Assembly (NCBI RefSeq): GCF_001613305.1
Contig: NZ_BDCC01000039.1
Coordinates: forward strand, 34,982-98,981
DNA from: Nocardia vaccinii NBRC 15922
Lineage (GTDB): Bacteria; Actinomycetota; Actinomycetes; Mycobacteriales; Mycobacteriaceae
Direction of reading: 5' to 3'
DNA length: 64,000 nt
The position numbers and the translations under genes are program-made. The stretch's first letter is position 1. Every line of letters starts with the position of its first letter. Below the pieces are notes generated by a model. The model did no database searches. It was not told the DNA's origin and saw nothing but the letters and a program-made list of their open reading frames with translations. Below, piece after piece: positions 7,690 through 16,086 of the stretch.

Positions 7690-8820
7690 ATGTCCGACGA
7701 GCGGCCGCATGACGATGACGTGGCGAACTTCGATGCCCCAGGGCAGGTCGGCAGGGTCGGCCGCACCGCGGCGGGCGTGCTGGTTGTGCTGCTCGCGGTG
7801 GTTGTCGCCCTCGGGCTGCAAGGTGGGCTGCCGCATTGGGTGAGCGGGACCGGGGCCACCGAGACCGCCGCCGTCCCGACGTCGCCGCCGCGGCTGGATC
7901 CGGTCGCGATCGCCCGGACGGTGGAACCGGAACTGGTGAACGTCAACGTCTCGATCGAGCCGACCGGCATGGGCGCGGCCGGTTCGGGCATCGTGTTGTC
8001 CGCCGACGGGCAGGTGCTGACCAGTCATCACGTGGTCAAGGGCGCCGATGTCATCACCGTCGCCGATGTGGGCACGGGTGCGCAATTTCCGGCGACCGTC
8101 CTGGGCTACGACAGCACCGCCGATATCGCGCTGCTGTCCTTGGACGGGGCCGTGGGTCTGCCGAGCGTCCGGCTGGGCGCGTCGTCCACATTGCGGCCCG
8201 GTGATCAGATCATGGCCATCGGCAATGCCGGTGGCACCGGACATCCCACCGCGGAACCCGGCACCGTCACCTCGCTGAACACCTCGATCGTCGCGCGCGA
8301 CGCCGCCGACCTGAGTCGCAAGGCCCTGACCGGAATGCTCGAACTGGACGCGCCGGTGGCCTCCGGCCAGTCCGGCGGCGCGGTGGTGGATCGCAACGGT
8401 GCGGTCGTCGGGGTGGTGACCGCGGCGTCGGGGGAGTTGACCAAGACGGACGGCCGGGCCACCGGCTACGCGGTGCCGATCGATCGGGCGATGGCGATCG
8501 TGCGGCAGATCCGTTCCGGCACGCCGACCGATACCGTGCACATCGGCCCTACCGCGACCTTGGGCGTACTGACCTCGGACGCGTCCACCGGCGGGGCCCG
8601 GGTCGACGTGAGTATCTACGGATTGCCCGCCTATACCGCCGGACTGACCGCGGGCGAGGTGATCACCGCCGTGGACGGACATCCCGTCTCCTCGGCGAAA
8701 ACCCTGAAGTACGTGCTCAACGTCCGCAAACCGGCCGACACGGTGCGGCTGGACCTCACCGAACCGGATGGCTCCCGGCGGGAGGTCGCCGTCGTCCTGG
8801 TCTCGGGGCCGCCCAACTGA
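7690..8820 (+). CDS. Membrane-anchored trypsin-like serine protease with PDZ domain (HtrA-like)
   Basis: A 376-residue HtrA/PepD-type protease for quality control of exported proteins. It has a short cytoplasmic N-terminus, one membrane helix (about residues 22-42), then a periplasmic trypsin fold. The catalytic triad is complete: His114 (TSHHVV), Asp145 (STADIALLSL) and Ser228 (SGQSGGAVV). A PDZ domain follows from about residue 300 (GLPAYTAGLTAGEVITAVDG). The ATG at 7690 has GGGAG upstream at good spacing; the GTG two codons earlier is less likely. It stands alone, convergent with the VKOR gene, and shares with VKOR/DsbA the theme of exported-protein folding. Similar to mycobacterial PepA/PepD proteins. 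Confidence 0.85.
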   Translation: MSDERPHDDDVANFDAPGQVGRVGRTAAGVLVVLLAVVVALGLQGGLPHWVSGTGATETAAVPTSPPRLDPVAIARTVEPELVNVNVSIEPTGMGAAGSGIVLSADGQVLTSHHVVKGADVITVADVGTGAQFPATVLGYDSTADIALLSLDGAVGLPSVRLGASSTLRPGDQIMAIGNAGGTGHPTAEPGTVTSLNTSIVARDAADLSRKALTGMLELDAPVASGQSGGAVVDRNGAVVGVVTAASGELTKTDGRATGYAVPIDRAMAIVRQIRSGTPTDTVHIGPTATLGVLTSDASTGGARVDVSIYGLPAYTAGLTAGEVITAVDGHPVSSAKTLKYVLNVRKPADTVRLDLTEPDGSRREVAVVLVSGPPN

Positions 8821-8859
8821 CGGCGGTTCGGCCCGATCGAGGCCGGGGACGGCGAAGCC

Positions 8860-9426
8860 TCAAACCAGCGACATCCAGTAGTTCTGGAACCGCAGGAAGA
8901 CCATCACCAGCACGATCGCGTAGAACACGGTCACGAAGGTCCAGCGCCATTCCACCAGAATTCGCAGCGCGCCCCTCGCGTTACCCCAGATCTGGCCGGC
9001 GACGGCGGCCAGCAGGATCGGCGTGAACGCCCACACCACCATGCAGTACGGGCACAGCGCGCCGATCCGGTAGAGGGTGTGGAAGATCAGCCAGCAGATG
9101 AACACGACGCCCGCCAGTAGACCGAGCCACAGTCCGCCCCAGAACCACCGCGGCAGCGCGACACCGGCGACCGCGAGGACGGCCATGGCCACCGCGACCG
9201 AGAAACCCACCACGCCGATGACCGGATTCGGGAATCCGAAAACGTGCGCTTCCTTGGACGCCATCACCGAACCACACGCGATGATCGGGTTGATGTTGCA
9301 CGAGGGCGTGTAAGCCGGGTTCATCAGCAATTTGAAATCTTCGATCGTGAGCACGACCGACGCGAGCCAGCCCGCGAGGCTGCCGACCAGCAGCAGCCAC
9401 GCGGTGCGAGGTGGTACGGAGATCAC
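8860..9426 (-). CDS. Vitamin K epoxide reductase (VKOR) family quinone-linked disulfide oxidoreductase
   Basis: A 188-residue four- to five-helix membrane protein of the bacterial VKOR family, which reoxidises DsbA using menaquinone. The loop cysteines Cys43 and Cys51 (SCNINPIIACGS) and the quinone-proximal pair Cys125/Cys128 (ALCPYC) are all present, so the electron relay looks intact. The GTG at 9426 overlaps the stop of the DsbA-like gene by 4 bases (GTGA), which implies translational coupling. The reading frame stays open far upstream inside dsbA, but that extension is antisense-like Arg-rich sequence and not part of this protein. The same gene pair exists in M. tuberculosis (Rv2968c/Rv2969c), where it is outside the Rv0468-Rv0509 region, so it has moved relative to that genome. 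Confidence 0.88.
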   Translation of the reverse strand: MISVPPRTAWLLLVGSLAGWLASVVLTIEDFKLLMNPAYTPSCNINPIIACGSVMASKEAHVFGFPNPVIGVVGFSVAVAMAVLAVAGVALPRWFWGGLWLGLLAGVVFICWLIFHTLYRIGALCPYCMVVWAFTPILLAAVAGQIWGNARGALRILVEWRWTFVTVFYAIVLVMVFLRFQNYWMSLV

Positions 9427-10214
9427 TTGAGCGCGGCTTCGATCGGAGCCTTCATCCCGCCGGGGGTGAACAGCGCATCCTGAGTCTGCACCTTCTTGTC
9501 GTTCACGAAGACGGTCGGCGTGCCGTTGATGCCGGTGCCGAACACATCCTGTGTGGACTTCTGCACATAGGCGTCGAATTTGTCGTCGGTGATGCACTTG
9601 GCCACGGCCGGATCGGTGATTCCGGTTGCCGTGGCGATCTGGATGATCTTGCTGTCCGGCAGGCCGCCCGCGCCTTCCTCGGGCTGCTGCTGGTACATCG
9701 CGCTGAGCCAGGGCTGGAACTTGGACGGATCGGCGTCCGCGACGCAGTAGGCGGCGTTGGCGCCGCGCGAGGAGTAGCGCGATCCGCCCGAATTCTGATC
9801 CAGGAATGAGATGACGTTGTATTCGACGGCGATATTGCCGTTGTTCACCGCATCGCTGAGGATCTGGCCGTTGGCCGCCTCGAACTGCTTGCACACCGGG
9901 CACTGCAGGTCGGCGACGACGCGCACGGTGGCCTTGGCGCCGGGCTTGCCGATCCGGATCGCGCCCTTGTCGGTGATGGATCCGGTCAGGCCGTCGGGTG
10001 CGGCGGGTGCGGTCACCGCCGGACGGTTGGCGGCGTCCCGCTTCACGTTGTTCGAATGCTTGATCGCAATGCTGATCGCGATGGCGGCGATGAGCGCGAG
10101 CAGGACGACCACGACGGCCACCTGAATCAGGATCGTGCGGGTGCGATCGCCACCCTTCACCGCGGCGAGTGAGTTCTTACCACGCGGATTCTTGCTCACC
10201 TCGGAGTTCACCAC
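9423..10214 (-). CDS. Membrane-anchored DsbA-like thiol-disulfide oxidase
   Basis: A 263-residue protein with an N-terminal membrane anchor (about residues 27-50) and an extracytoplasmic thioredoxin-fold domain with a DsbA helical insertion. It introduces disulfides into exported proteins and is recycled by the VKOR partner. The redox motif is CPVC (Cys105 and Cys108, in LQCPVCKQFEAA). A second pair of cysteines (AAYCVADA and AKCITDD) probably forms a structural disulfide, as known for the mycobacterial protein. The conserved cis-Pro loop is INGTPTVFVN. The start is GTG at 10214 or the adjacent GTG at 10211, after AGGAAAGG. It is first in a two-gene operon with VKOR. Confidence 0.88.
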   Translation of the reverse strand: MVNSEVSKNPRGKNSLAAVKGGDRTRTILIQVAVVVVLLALIAAIAISIAIKHSNNVKRDAANRPAVTAPAAPDGLTGSITDKGAIRIGKPGAKATVRVVADLQCPVCKQFEAANGQILSDAVNNGNIAVEYNVISFLDQNSGGSRYSSRGANAAYCVADADPSKFQPWLSAMYQQQPEEGAGGLPDSKIIQIATATGITDPAVAKCITDDKFDAYVQKSTQDVFGTGINGTPTVFVNDKKVQTQDALFTPGGMKAPIEAALK

Positions 10215-10378
10215 GCCTTTCCTGTGTTGGTCCGACAGCCGTGCCGCCCCGATGGTACGGGCAGTCGACCGCCACGGGGTGTCCGGACCACATGATTGCG
10301 GGTGAACCTGAGAGCAGCTCGAGATTTACCCGTCGAGGTGTGTGAACTCTCGGTGACCGCCCGGTCCAGCTGCCGAAT

Positions 10379-11227
10379 TCAGAGCGCGGCCAGGCGGCGG
10401 CGTTGTTCCTCGATGTCGAACCGTGCGCGTGGCCAGGCCAGATCGAGTTTCTCGAGGGCGTCGATGAGCAGTTCGGTGACCGCGAGCCGGGAGTACCACT
10501 TGCGGTCGGAAGGTATGACGTACCAGGGCGCGTAATCGGTGCAGGTGCGATCCAGTACGTCCTGGTACGCCTTCTGATAGGCGGGCCACTGGGCGCGCTC
10601 ATCGATATCGGCCGGATCGAATTTCCAGTGCTTGTCCGGCCGGTCGAGCCGCTGGGTGAGGCGTTTGCGCTGCTCGTCCAGCGAGATGAACATCGCGACC
10701 TTGACGATCGTGGTACCGGCGGCGGCGATGGTGCGTTCGAAGCGGTTGATCTCGTCGTAGCGTTTGCCCCACACGTCCGGCGGCACAAGTTCGTGCACCC
10801 GCACCACCAGGACGTCCTCGTAGTGCGACCGGTCGAACACCCCGATCTGCCCGCCGCGCGGCAGCTGTTTGCGGATCCGCCACAGATAGTGGTGCCGCCG
10901 TTCCTGATCGGTCGGCACGCCGAAGGCGGCGTGATCCACACCTTGCGGATCGACCGAGCCGATCACGTGCCGCACGATGCCGCCCTTGCCGGCGGTATCC
11001 ATACCCTGCAGGATCAGCAGGATATTGCGCCGATCGCCGGAGCGGCCGTTGGCGTAGAGCTTTTCCTGCAGTCCGGACAGCACCGCGCGGCGCTGCTCGA
11101 GCAGCAGTTCACCGGATTTCTTGTCGCCGCGGAATCCAGGGGTGGCACTGGTGTCGATATCGGCGACCCGCACTCCGCTCGCATGCAGTGCTTCGGTGAC
11201 CGGAACGGACCAGGTGGATTCGGACAT
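10379..11227 (-). CDS. ppk2: Polyphosphate kinase 2 family protein
   Basis: A 282-residue single-domain PPK2, which moves phosphate between polyphosphate and nucleoside (di)phosphates. The P-loop is GMDTAGKGG (residues 75-83) and the Walker B region FDRSHYEDV (about 131-139), both intact. Further family blocks are WRIRKQLPRGGQIGVFD, RFERTIAAAGTTIVKV and CTDYAPWYVIPSDRKWYSRL. This length and the family blocks fit a one-domain enzyme; the subclass (NDP- or NMP-phosphorylating) cannot be told by eye. A Ppx1-type polyphosphatase is encoded at 50.6 kb, so both polyphosphate use and breakdown are represented in the window. It is probably monocistronic. Confidence 0.85.
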   Translation of the reverse strand: MSESTWSVPVTEALHASGVRVADIDTSATPGFRGDKKSGELLLEQRRAVLSGLQEKLYANGRSGDRRNILLILQGMDTAGKGGIVRHVIGSVDPQGVDHAAFGVPTDQERRHHYLWRIRKQLPRGGQIGVFDRSHYEDVLVVRVHELVPPDVWGKRYDEINRFERTIAAAGTTIVKVAMFISLDEQRKRLTQRLDRPDKHWKFDPADIDERAQWPAYQKAYQDVLDRTCTDYAPWYVIPSDRKWYSRLAVTELLIDALEKLDLAWPRARFDIEEQRRRLAAL

Positions 11228-11298
11228 GTGTGCAGTATGGTCGCCCGCGGACGCGAGCGGTCCCGGTTGGTGGGTGTGCGTGTCCTGGCTGATGCCGG

Positions 11299-11976
11299 TC
11301 AGTGCAGACCGGCGAGCTGACGTAGTTGTGCGGCGAACGCGTCGTCGTCGACCGGAGTGAGGGTCAGCTGGTCGGCGGTGGTGAGCAGATAACGGCCGTC
11401 TCCCGCGACGTCGAGCCAGGTGCGGTGCCGGGTCGGTGGCGGGGCCGGATTGTGCGGGGCGGTGGTCACGGTGACGATGCCGCGCGAATCGACCGGCGCG
11501 CGCAGCGCGCGCTGGAACCTGGCCGGACCGGCCGGTATGGGATGGCGGCCGCTCACCAGCACCGCCCGCTGCGCCTCGCGCATCACCGCGGTGCGCCCGG
11601 CGGGGGCCGAACCGATCACCTCGACCAGATGATCGCCGATCGCCTGTGCGGGACCGAGCGTCACCACGATCGACTCACCCCGCGCGATCAGGATCGCGGC
11701 GTGTGTCAGCGTGACTGCGGCGCAGGCCAGAATCCGGTCGGGCGCGGCGCCGGGGACGGAACGTTCCCCGGAGACGGTGAGCGTGGTGGTGTCGGTGCGG
11801 GCGCACAGCAGCAGCGCCGCGGACAGATCGGGGTCGGTGTTGCGGGCGTACTGTTGCCGCAGACCGGGGGCGGGTGTGGCCGGAATGGCCGCATTGACCG
11901 GGTAGGGCCGGAAATCCAGGCCGGTTTCGGTGGTCCAGACGTGCGCGAACTCGTCCGGAGTGAGAACCCATCGCAC
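11299..11976 (-). CDS. EspG-family ESX secretion chaperone-like protein
   Basis: A 225-residue cytosolic protein whose start, RWVLTPDEFAHVWTTETGLD followed by PYPV, is the hallmark of the EspG family. In mycobacteria these chaperones bind PE/PPE and WxG100 substrates of type VII secretion. The rest follows the family: a beta-rich central part and a C-terminal segment with LTVSGERSVPGAAPDRILAC and RYLLTTADQLTLTPVDDD. The start codon is GTG. No ESX component, PE/PPE or WxG100 gene is nearby, so it is an isolated member. Nocardia genomes often have several such unlinked EspG-like proteins, and its client is unknown. Confidence 0.75.
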   Translation of the reverse strand: MRWVLTPDEFAHVWTTETGLDFRPYPVNAAIPATPAPGLRQQYARNTDPDLSAALLLCARTDTTTLTVSGERSVPGAAPDRILACAAVTLTHAAILIARGESIVVTLGPAQAIGDHLVEVIGSAPAGRTAVMREAQRAVLVSGRHPIPAGPARFQRALRAPVDSRGIVTVTTAPHNPAPPPTRHRTWLDVAGDGRYLLTTADQLTLTPVDDDAFAAQLRQLAGLH

Positions 11977-12141
11977 TAGTCGCGGCCTTCGGGCGAACGA
12001 CGATGGGATCGGATGAGAGTGATGTCTGCCTCCGCGGTGCTCCGGCGGTCCACCGCGACATTACCGGACCTGTGATCCTCCCGCCGAGACCTCCTGCGTG
12101 TGATCTATGACATGCCCGATCTCGCTGGCGTGGAATACTTT

Positions 12142-12774
12142 TCAGGCCGGGCGGCTGGCGTCGAGATACTGCAGCAGACCATGCACTCGCTGCCGGACAT
12201 CGATCAGCCCGGCCTCGGCGAACAGCTTGGGGAACTCATCGCCGTGGAAGAACCGCAACCCGATGGTCCCGAAGATCGCCGTGACCGCCCGGCCGAACCA
12301 GTTCTCGTGGCGATGGCTGGTGCTGACCGCGATCCGACCGCCCGGGGCCAGGACCCGGATCATCTCCTGCGCCGCGGTCAGGGGATCGGGAATCAGGTAC
12401 AGCGCACCGAAACAGCACACCGCATCGAAACTGCCGTCGGGGAACGGGAGTCGCTGCGCGTCGCCGCGCACATAACTCACCTCCGGGCCGGCGTTGTCGG
12501 CACGAGCCTGGCGCAGCATCGCGACCGACATGTCGATGCCGACGGCATGACCGCCGACGGCGAGATGTGCGCTCAGGTGACGCGTGAAATTCCCTGGCCC
12601 ACAGGCGATATCGAGTACGGTTCGGGCTCGGTCCAGTTGCAGTGTGCGGACGGCGTCGGCACGGTCGGCCCGCATGGTCCGTCCGGAGACGAGGAAGAAA
12701 CTCGTCGGGCGCCAGACTCTTTCGTAGACGAGTGCGAAGGCGGGATGGTTCATCAGGCGCCGAGCGAGGTTCAA
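12142..12774 (-). CDS. Class I SAM-dependent methyltransferase (UbiE-like)
   Basis: A 210-residue methyltransferase with the standard SAM-binding motifs: VLDIACGPGNFTRHLS (motif I), HAVGIDMSVAMLRQARA (acidic residue of motif II), YVRGDAQRLPFPDGSFDAV (post-II) and MIRVLAPGGRIAVS. The N-terminal helix region MNLARRLMNHPAFALVYERVW is like that of membrane-associated UbiE/COQ5-type enzymes, and a small lipid or quinone-like substrate is possible. It lies 80 bases downstream of the enoyl-reductase-like gene on the same strand and may be in the same operon as that gene and the ABC1 kinase. Substrate not predictable. Confidence 0.8.
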   Translation of the reverse strand: MNLARRLMNHPAFALVYERVWRPTSFFLVSGRTMRADRADAVRTLQLDRARTVLDIACGPGNFTRHLSAHLAVGGHAVGIDMSVAMLRQARADNAGPEVSYVRGDAQRLPFPDGSFDAVCCFGALYLIPDPLTAAQEMIRVLAPGGRIAVSTSHRHENWFGRAVTAIFGTIGLRFFHGDEFPKLFAEAGLIDVRQRVHGLLQYLDASRPA

Positions 12775-12853
12775 CGATGTAGCTCTTTCCGAATCAGGTG
12801 GTGCGAAAGCTGGTGGTGCAAAAGCAGATTGTGCGAAGGCAGGTCGTGCGGGG

Positions 12854-14119
12854 TCAGGCGGGCGCGACCTCGATCGTGATGTCCGCGGCCCGCAGCCGGT
12901 CGGTGAGCGGATCGCCCATGGCCGATCCGGGAGTCAGCACGCCCGCGAGTTCGGGCAGTTCGTCGAAGGCCAGGCACAGGCCGGATTCGCCGAGCATCAC
13001 CGCGGTCGCCTGATAACCCGGATCGCCCCGACCGGCGAATGTGCACACGTATTTCGCGCCGGAAGTGGTGTGCGCGAACGTCTTCATGGTGTACCAGCCG
13101 CTGTTGCGGGATTTCTCGTCCGGCCCGGTGCCCGGTGCGGGCAGCAGGCGGTCCAGCAGCCGACGGCCCAGCGGAATGCGCGACAACAGCGCACCGGCCA
13201 CCATCGTCACGGCCACGCCACCCGAGATACCGGCCGCCACCAGCGGGGACAACGGTGAGCTGCCCGCGCTCATCACCTCCCGGTACCGGAAGTTCTTGCC
13301 GTACACCCAACCCAGCAGACCGTTGGTCCGACGCACGATCTTGGTGTTGTGACCGGCCATGACGAAGGTCGCGACCCAGCCGCGCAGACTCGGATCGATC
13401 GTCGAGGCGCGCTGCAGGGCCTGATCGGTCTGGCGGCCCACCTCGGGTTCCATCGCCTTGTCCGGACTCAGCGAATACGGGTGGGACAGAATGGATCCCC
13501 GGGAGGGGTTCTGGGCGATCTCCTCCATCATCGCGCGTCCGGAATCGATCGTGCCGCCGCTCGCGCCGCCCTTCAGCCAAGCGACCAGCGTGGTGTCGGT
13601 GAGCTCGCCGGCGTTGTCCTCGACGCTGCGCCGGTACAGCCGATACACGCTCAGATCCGACGGAATCGAGTCGTAGCCACAGGAATTCACGATTTTCGCG
13701 CCGGTGCGGGCGGCGGTGTCGTGGAATCGATCGATGCAGTCGCGGATGAACAGCGGCTCACCGGTCAGATCGGCGTAATGCGTGCCCGCCGCGGCGCATG
13801 CGCGGACCATCCCGGTGCCGTAGCGCAGGTACGGGCCGACGGTGGTGACCACGACCCTGGTCCGGGCGGCGAGCGCGTCGAGTGCGTCTTGATCGGCCGA
13901 ATCCGCCACCAGCAGTTGCCAGTCGGCGGCGACCGGGCCGAGTTCGGCACGCGTCGCGGCCAATTTCTCCGCCGAACGCCCGGCCAGTGCGATGCGCGCG
14001 TCCGCGGGCGCCGCTTCGGTCAGATACCGCGCGGTCAGCCTGCCGACGAAACCCGTCGCGCCGTACAGGACGAGGTCGAATTCCCGGTCGGCGTTGTTCT
14101 CGGTGTTCTCCGGGGTCAT
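12854..14119 (-). CDS. Trans-acting enoyl reductase / saccharopine dehydrogenase-like protein
   Basis: A 421-residue protein of the mycobacterial Rv2449c/Rv2953 family, with an N-terminal NAD(P)-binding domain (FDLVLYGATGFVGRLTARYL) like saccharopine dehydrogenase. Rv2953 is the trans-acting enoyl reductase of phenolic-glycolipid and DIM assembly; Rv2449c-type members are of unknown role, and this one lacks polyketide synthase neighbours. Other family blocks are TTVGPYLRYGTGMVRACA, GTHYADLTGEP and NSCGYDSIPSDLSVYRL. I chose the ATG at 14119 because GGGA sits upstream and the length matches; an ATG at 14131 is the alternative. It follows the ABC1 kinase gene by about 25 bases, so the two are probably co-transcribed. 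Confidence 0.75.
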   Translation of the reverse strand: MTPENTENNADREFDLVLYGATGFVGRLTARYLTEAAPADARIALAGRSAEKLAATRAELGPVAADWQLLVADSADQDALDALAARTRVVVTTVGPYLRYGTGMVRACAAAGTHYADLTGEPLFIRDCIDRFHDTAARTGAKIVNSCGYDSIPSDLSVYRLYRRSVEDNAGELTDTTLVAWLKGGASGGTIDSGRAMMEEIAQNPSRGSILSHPYSLSPDKAMEPEVGRQTDQALQRASTIDPSLRGWVATFVMAGHNTKIVRRTNGLLGWVYGKNFRYREVMSAGSSPLSPLVAAGISGGVAVTMVAGALLSRIPLGRRLLDRLLPAPGTGPDEKSRNSGWYTMKTFAHTTSGAKYVCTFAGRGDPGYQATAVMLGESGLCLAFDELPELAGVLTPGSAMGDPLTDRLRAADITIEVAPA

Positions 14120-14144
14120 GGACGTTCCCATCTGATGAGGCGAA

Positions 14145-15680
14145 TCATGCCTTGCCGCGCCGTTTTCCGGACTTCGACGCGGATACCTTCGTACTCGGCG
14201 CGGGTGCGGGCCGCTGAGCCTGCCAGGCATGGTGGGCCTTGCCCAATTCGGTGACCGGGGTGTCGCCGTAGATCCACTCCCGCGCGATGCGATGCCAGTT
14301 GTTCGTGGCCTGCAACTGTCCCAGCACCCCGAACGTCATGAAATCCGCGCGCCGCGAGAACAGGTGTTCCGGGGGCAGGGTCTGCTGCTTCATCCCGGCG
14401 TGCTCGGTGGCGCGCGGGTCGATCGCCAGCACGGCCGCCCCGCTGGCCAGTTCGGGGGTGATGGTCAGATCTTCGTCCAGCAGCGCCCACTCGATCGCGG
14501 ACAGGCAGTACTCCAGACATTCCTCGGCCGTCACCTCCTCCGGCGAATCGATGATGCCGTGATCGATCATCAGCGTACGCAGATCTTCCGCGCGATCCTC
14601 GGCCGCGGCCCGGATGCAGGTCAGCTCGAACTGCACGTCGGCGGGGCGCATCCGGTTGTAGAGACCGAAGTCCAGGAAGGCCACCCGCCCGTCCTCGCCG
14701 AGCAGGATGTTGCCCGGATGGGGATCGCCGCAGAATTCGCCGAAGGTGTAGAGCGAACCCACGTAGAAGCGGTAGATGATCTCGCCGACCCGGTTGCGTT
14801 CGGCCGCGGGCAGTTCCCGGATCTCCTCGAATCCGCGGCCGGGGAAGAACTCGCTCACCAGCACGTGGGTGCTGGACAGATCCGGCATGCTGGTCGGGAT
14901 CGCGATGAACGGGTGGTCGGCGTAGAGCTCGGCGATCTGACGCTGGGTGGCGGCCTCGGTGGTGTAGTCGAGTTCGCTCTCCAGGTGCAGGCGCAACTCG
15001 TCCAGCACGGCCGGGGTCACCCACGGCATCGCCGAGGCCAGGATGCGCCGGAACATGGCCAGATTCTTCAGATCCGCGCGCACCGCGGCATCGATGCCCG
15101 GATACTGCACCTTCACCGCCACCTCGCGGCCGTCGTGCAGCCGCGCGCGGTACACCTGGCCGATGGAGGCCGCGGCGATCGGTTCGGGCTCGAATTCGGC
15201 GAACAGTTCGTTCAGCGGGCGGCCGTAATCGGTCTCGATGAGTTCGCGCATCGTCTCGAAGGAAACCTTGGGCGCGCTGTCGCGCAGGACCGCGAGCCGA
15301 TGCTGGAAACGTTCCCGGTGCTGGGTCGGCACGACGTCCATGTCCAGGACCGACAGGATCTGCCCGAGCTTCATCGCGACACCCTTCATGGTGCCCAGCA
15401 CGATGACCAGCTGTTCGGCCGCGCGGATCGTGGACTCCTCGGCCATGCGGGCGCGCACCTCTTCGGAGCGACCGCGCATCGAACGCCGAGTCTTCTGCGC
15501 GCGCAACACATTTCCGGCGACGGCGACACCGAGCTTGGTCCCCCGGGCGAGCCGCGAGGTGGGAATCGCCCGCTCGCCTCGCCGCGTCTTCTGCGCGTCT
15601 CCGGACGCCGGGCGACCTTCGCTTCGAGCCGTCGGTCGTGGCTCCTGCGGATCTTCGGCCGCTCCCGGTGAGTTACCCAT
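14145..15680 (-). CDS. ABC1/UbiB-family atypical kinase
   Basis: A 511-residue protein of the ABC1 (AarF/UbiB/ADCK) family, atypical ATPases linked to quinone and isoprenoid lipid metabolism. Diagnostic elements are the KxGQ motif (VAMKLGQILS), the nucleotide-loop lysine (EVAVKVQYPG), the EFCGDPHPGNIL catalytic segment and the metal-binding AFLDFGLYN. The C-terminal 25 residues are basic and probably disordered. The first 40 or so residues (beginning MGNSPG) match the 115-bp repeat upstream, so the true start may be further in, for example at the Met of SMRGRSEEVRARMAEES. It heads a likely operon with the enoyl-reductase-like and methyltransferase genes. Confidence 0.82.
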   Translation of the reverse strand: MGNSPGAAEDPQEPRPTARSEGRPASGDAQKTRRGERAIPTSRLARGTKLGVAVAGNVLRAQKTRRSMRGRSEEVRARMAEESTIRAAEQLVIVLGTMKGVAMKLGQILSVLDMDVVPTQHRERFQHRLAVLRDSAPKVSFETMRELIETDYGRPLNELFAEFEPEPIAAASIGQVYRARLHDGREVAVKVQYPGIDAAVRADLKNLAMFRRILASAMPWVTPAVLDELRLHLESELDYTTEAATQRQIAELYADHPFIAIPTSMPDLSSTHVLVSEFFPGRGFEEIRELPAAERNRVGEIIYRFYVGSLYTFGEFCGDPHPGNILLGEDGRVAFLDFGLYNRMRPADVQFELTCIRAAAEDRAEDLRTLMIDHGIIDSPEEVTAEECLEYCLSAIEWALLDEDLTITPELASGAAVLAIDPRATEHAGMKQQTLPPEHLFSRRADFMTFGVLGQLQATNNWHRIAREWIYGDTPVTELGKAHHAWQAQRPAPAPSTKVSASKSGKRRGKA

Positions 15681-15915
15681 GTGCTCGTCCGCCTCTCCGC
15701 GACGTCGGCGTGCCGTGGGGTGTGGCGGGATTCGCGTTCCGGGCCGGCGGTCGGGTGCCCGGTCGAGCTTCGGGCGTTCCCGAGGGGTTACCCATGTGCT
15801 TGCCCGCCTCTCCGCGACGTCGGCGTGCCGTGGGGTGTGGCGGGATTCGCGTTCCGGGCCGGCGGTCGGGTGCCCGGTCGAGTTCCGAGTGTTCCCGTTG
15901 AGTTACCCATGTTCT
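15673..15915 (-). repeat. 115-bp direct tandem repeat, two full copies plus start of a third
   Basis: Two near-identical copies, 15673-15787 and 15788-15902, repeat with an exact 115-base period, and a third start is seen at 15903. Each unit opens (minus strand) with an ATGGGTAAC motif, at 15910, 15795 and 15680. The first two start 40-codon frames (MGN...RRGGQAHG) whose stop overlaps the next start through ATGGGTAA. The third start is that of the ABC1 kinase gene. The remaining bases to 16086 hold no gene I can see. Related sequence occurs at 40.88-41.02 kb. Confidence 0.85.
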
Positions 15916-16086
15916 TCCCTGCTGCTGCACGTCTTATCTGCCGGTCGTGGGTGCGCGGCGGGTTTGCTGCCGGGCGTTGGCACCCGCGCAGGCTGGATCT
16001 CAGGGGCTTGGGTGTTACCTCTGCACAGTTGGGCGACCTGATGGCGCGGTCTCCCGACATCAGATTTACCGATGCGGGGAGCTGGG

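Noticed and set aside
9427..9903. N-terminal extension of the VKOR protein into the dsbA gene
   Set aside because: The extension is Arg/Gln-rich shadow sequence; the GTG overlapping the dsbA stop gives a VKOR of normal length.
15673..15915. CRISPR-like array
   Set aside because: The 115-bp units are contiguous direct repeats without unique spacers, and no cas gene is present.
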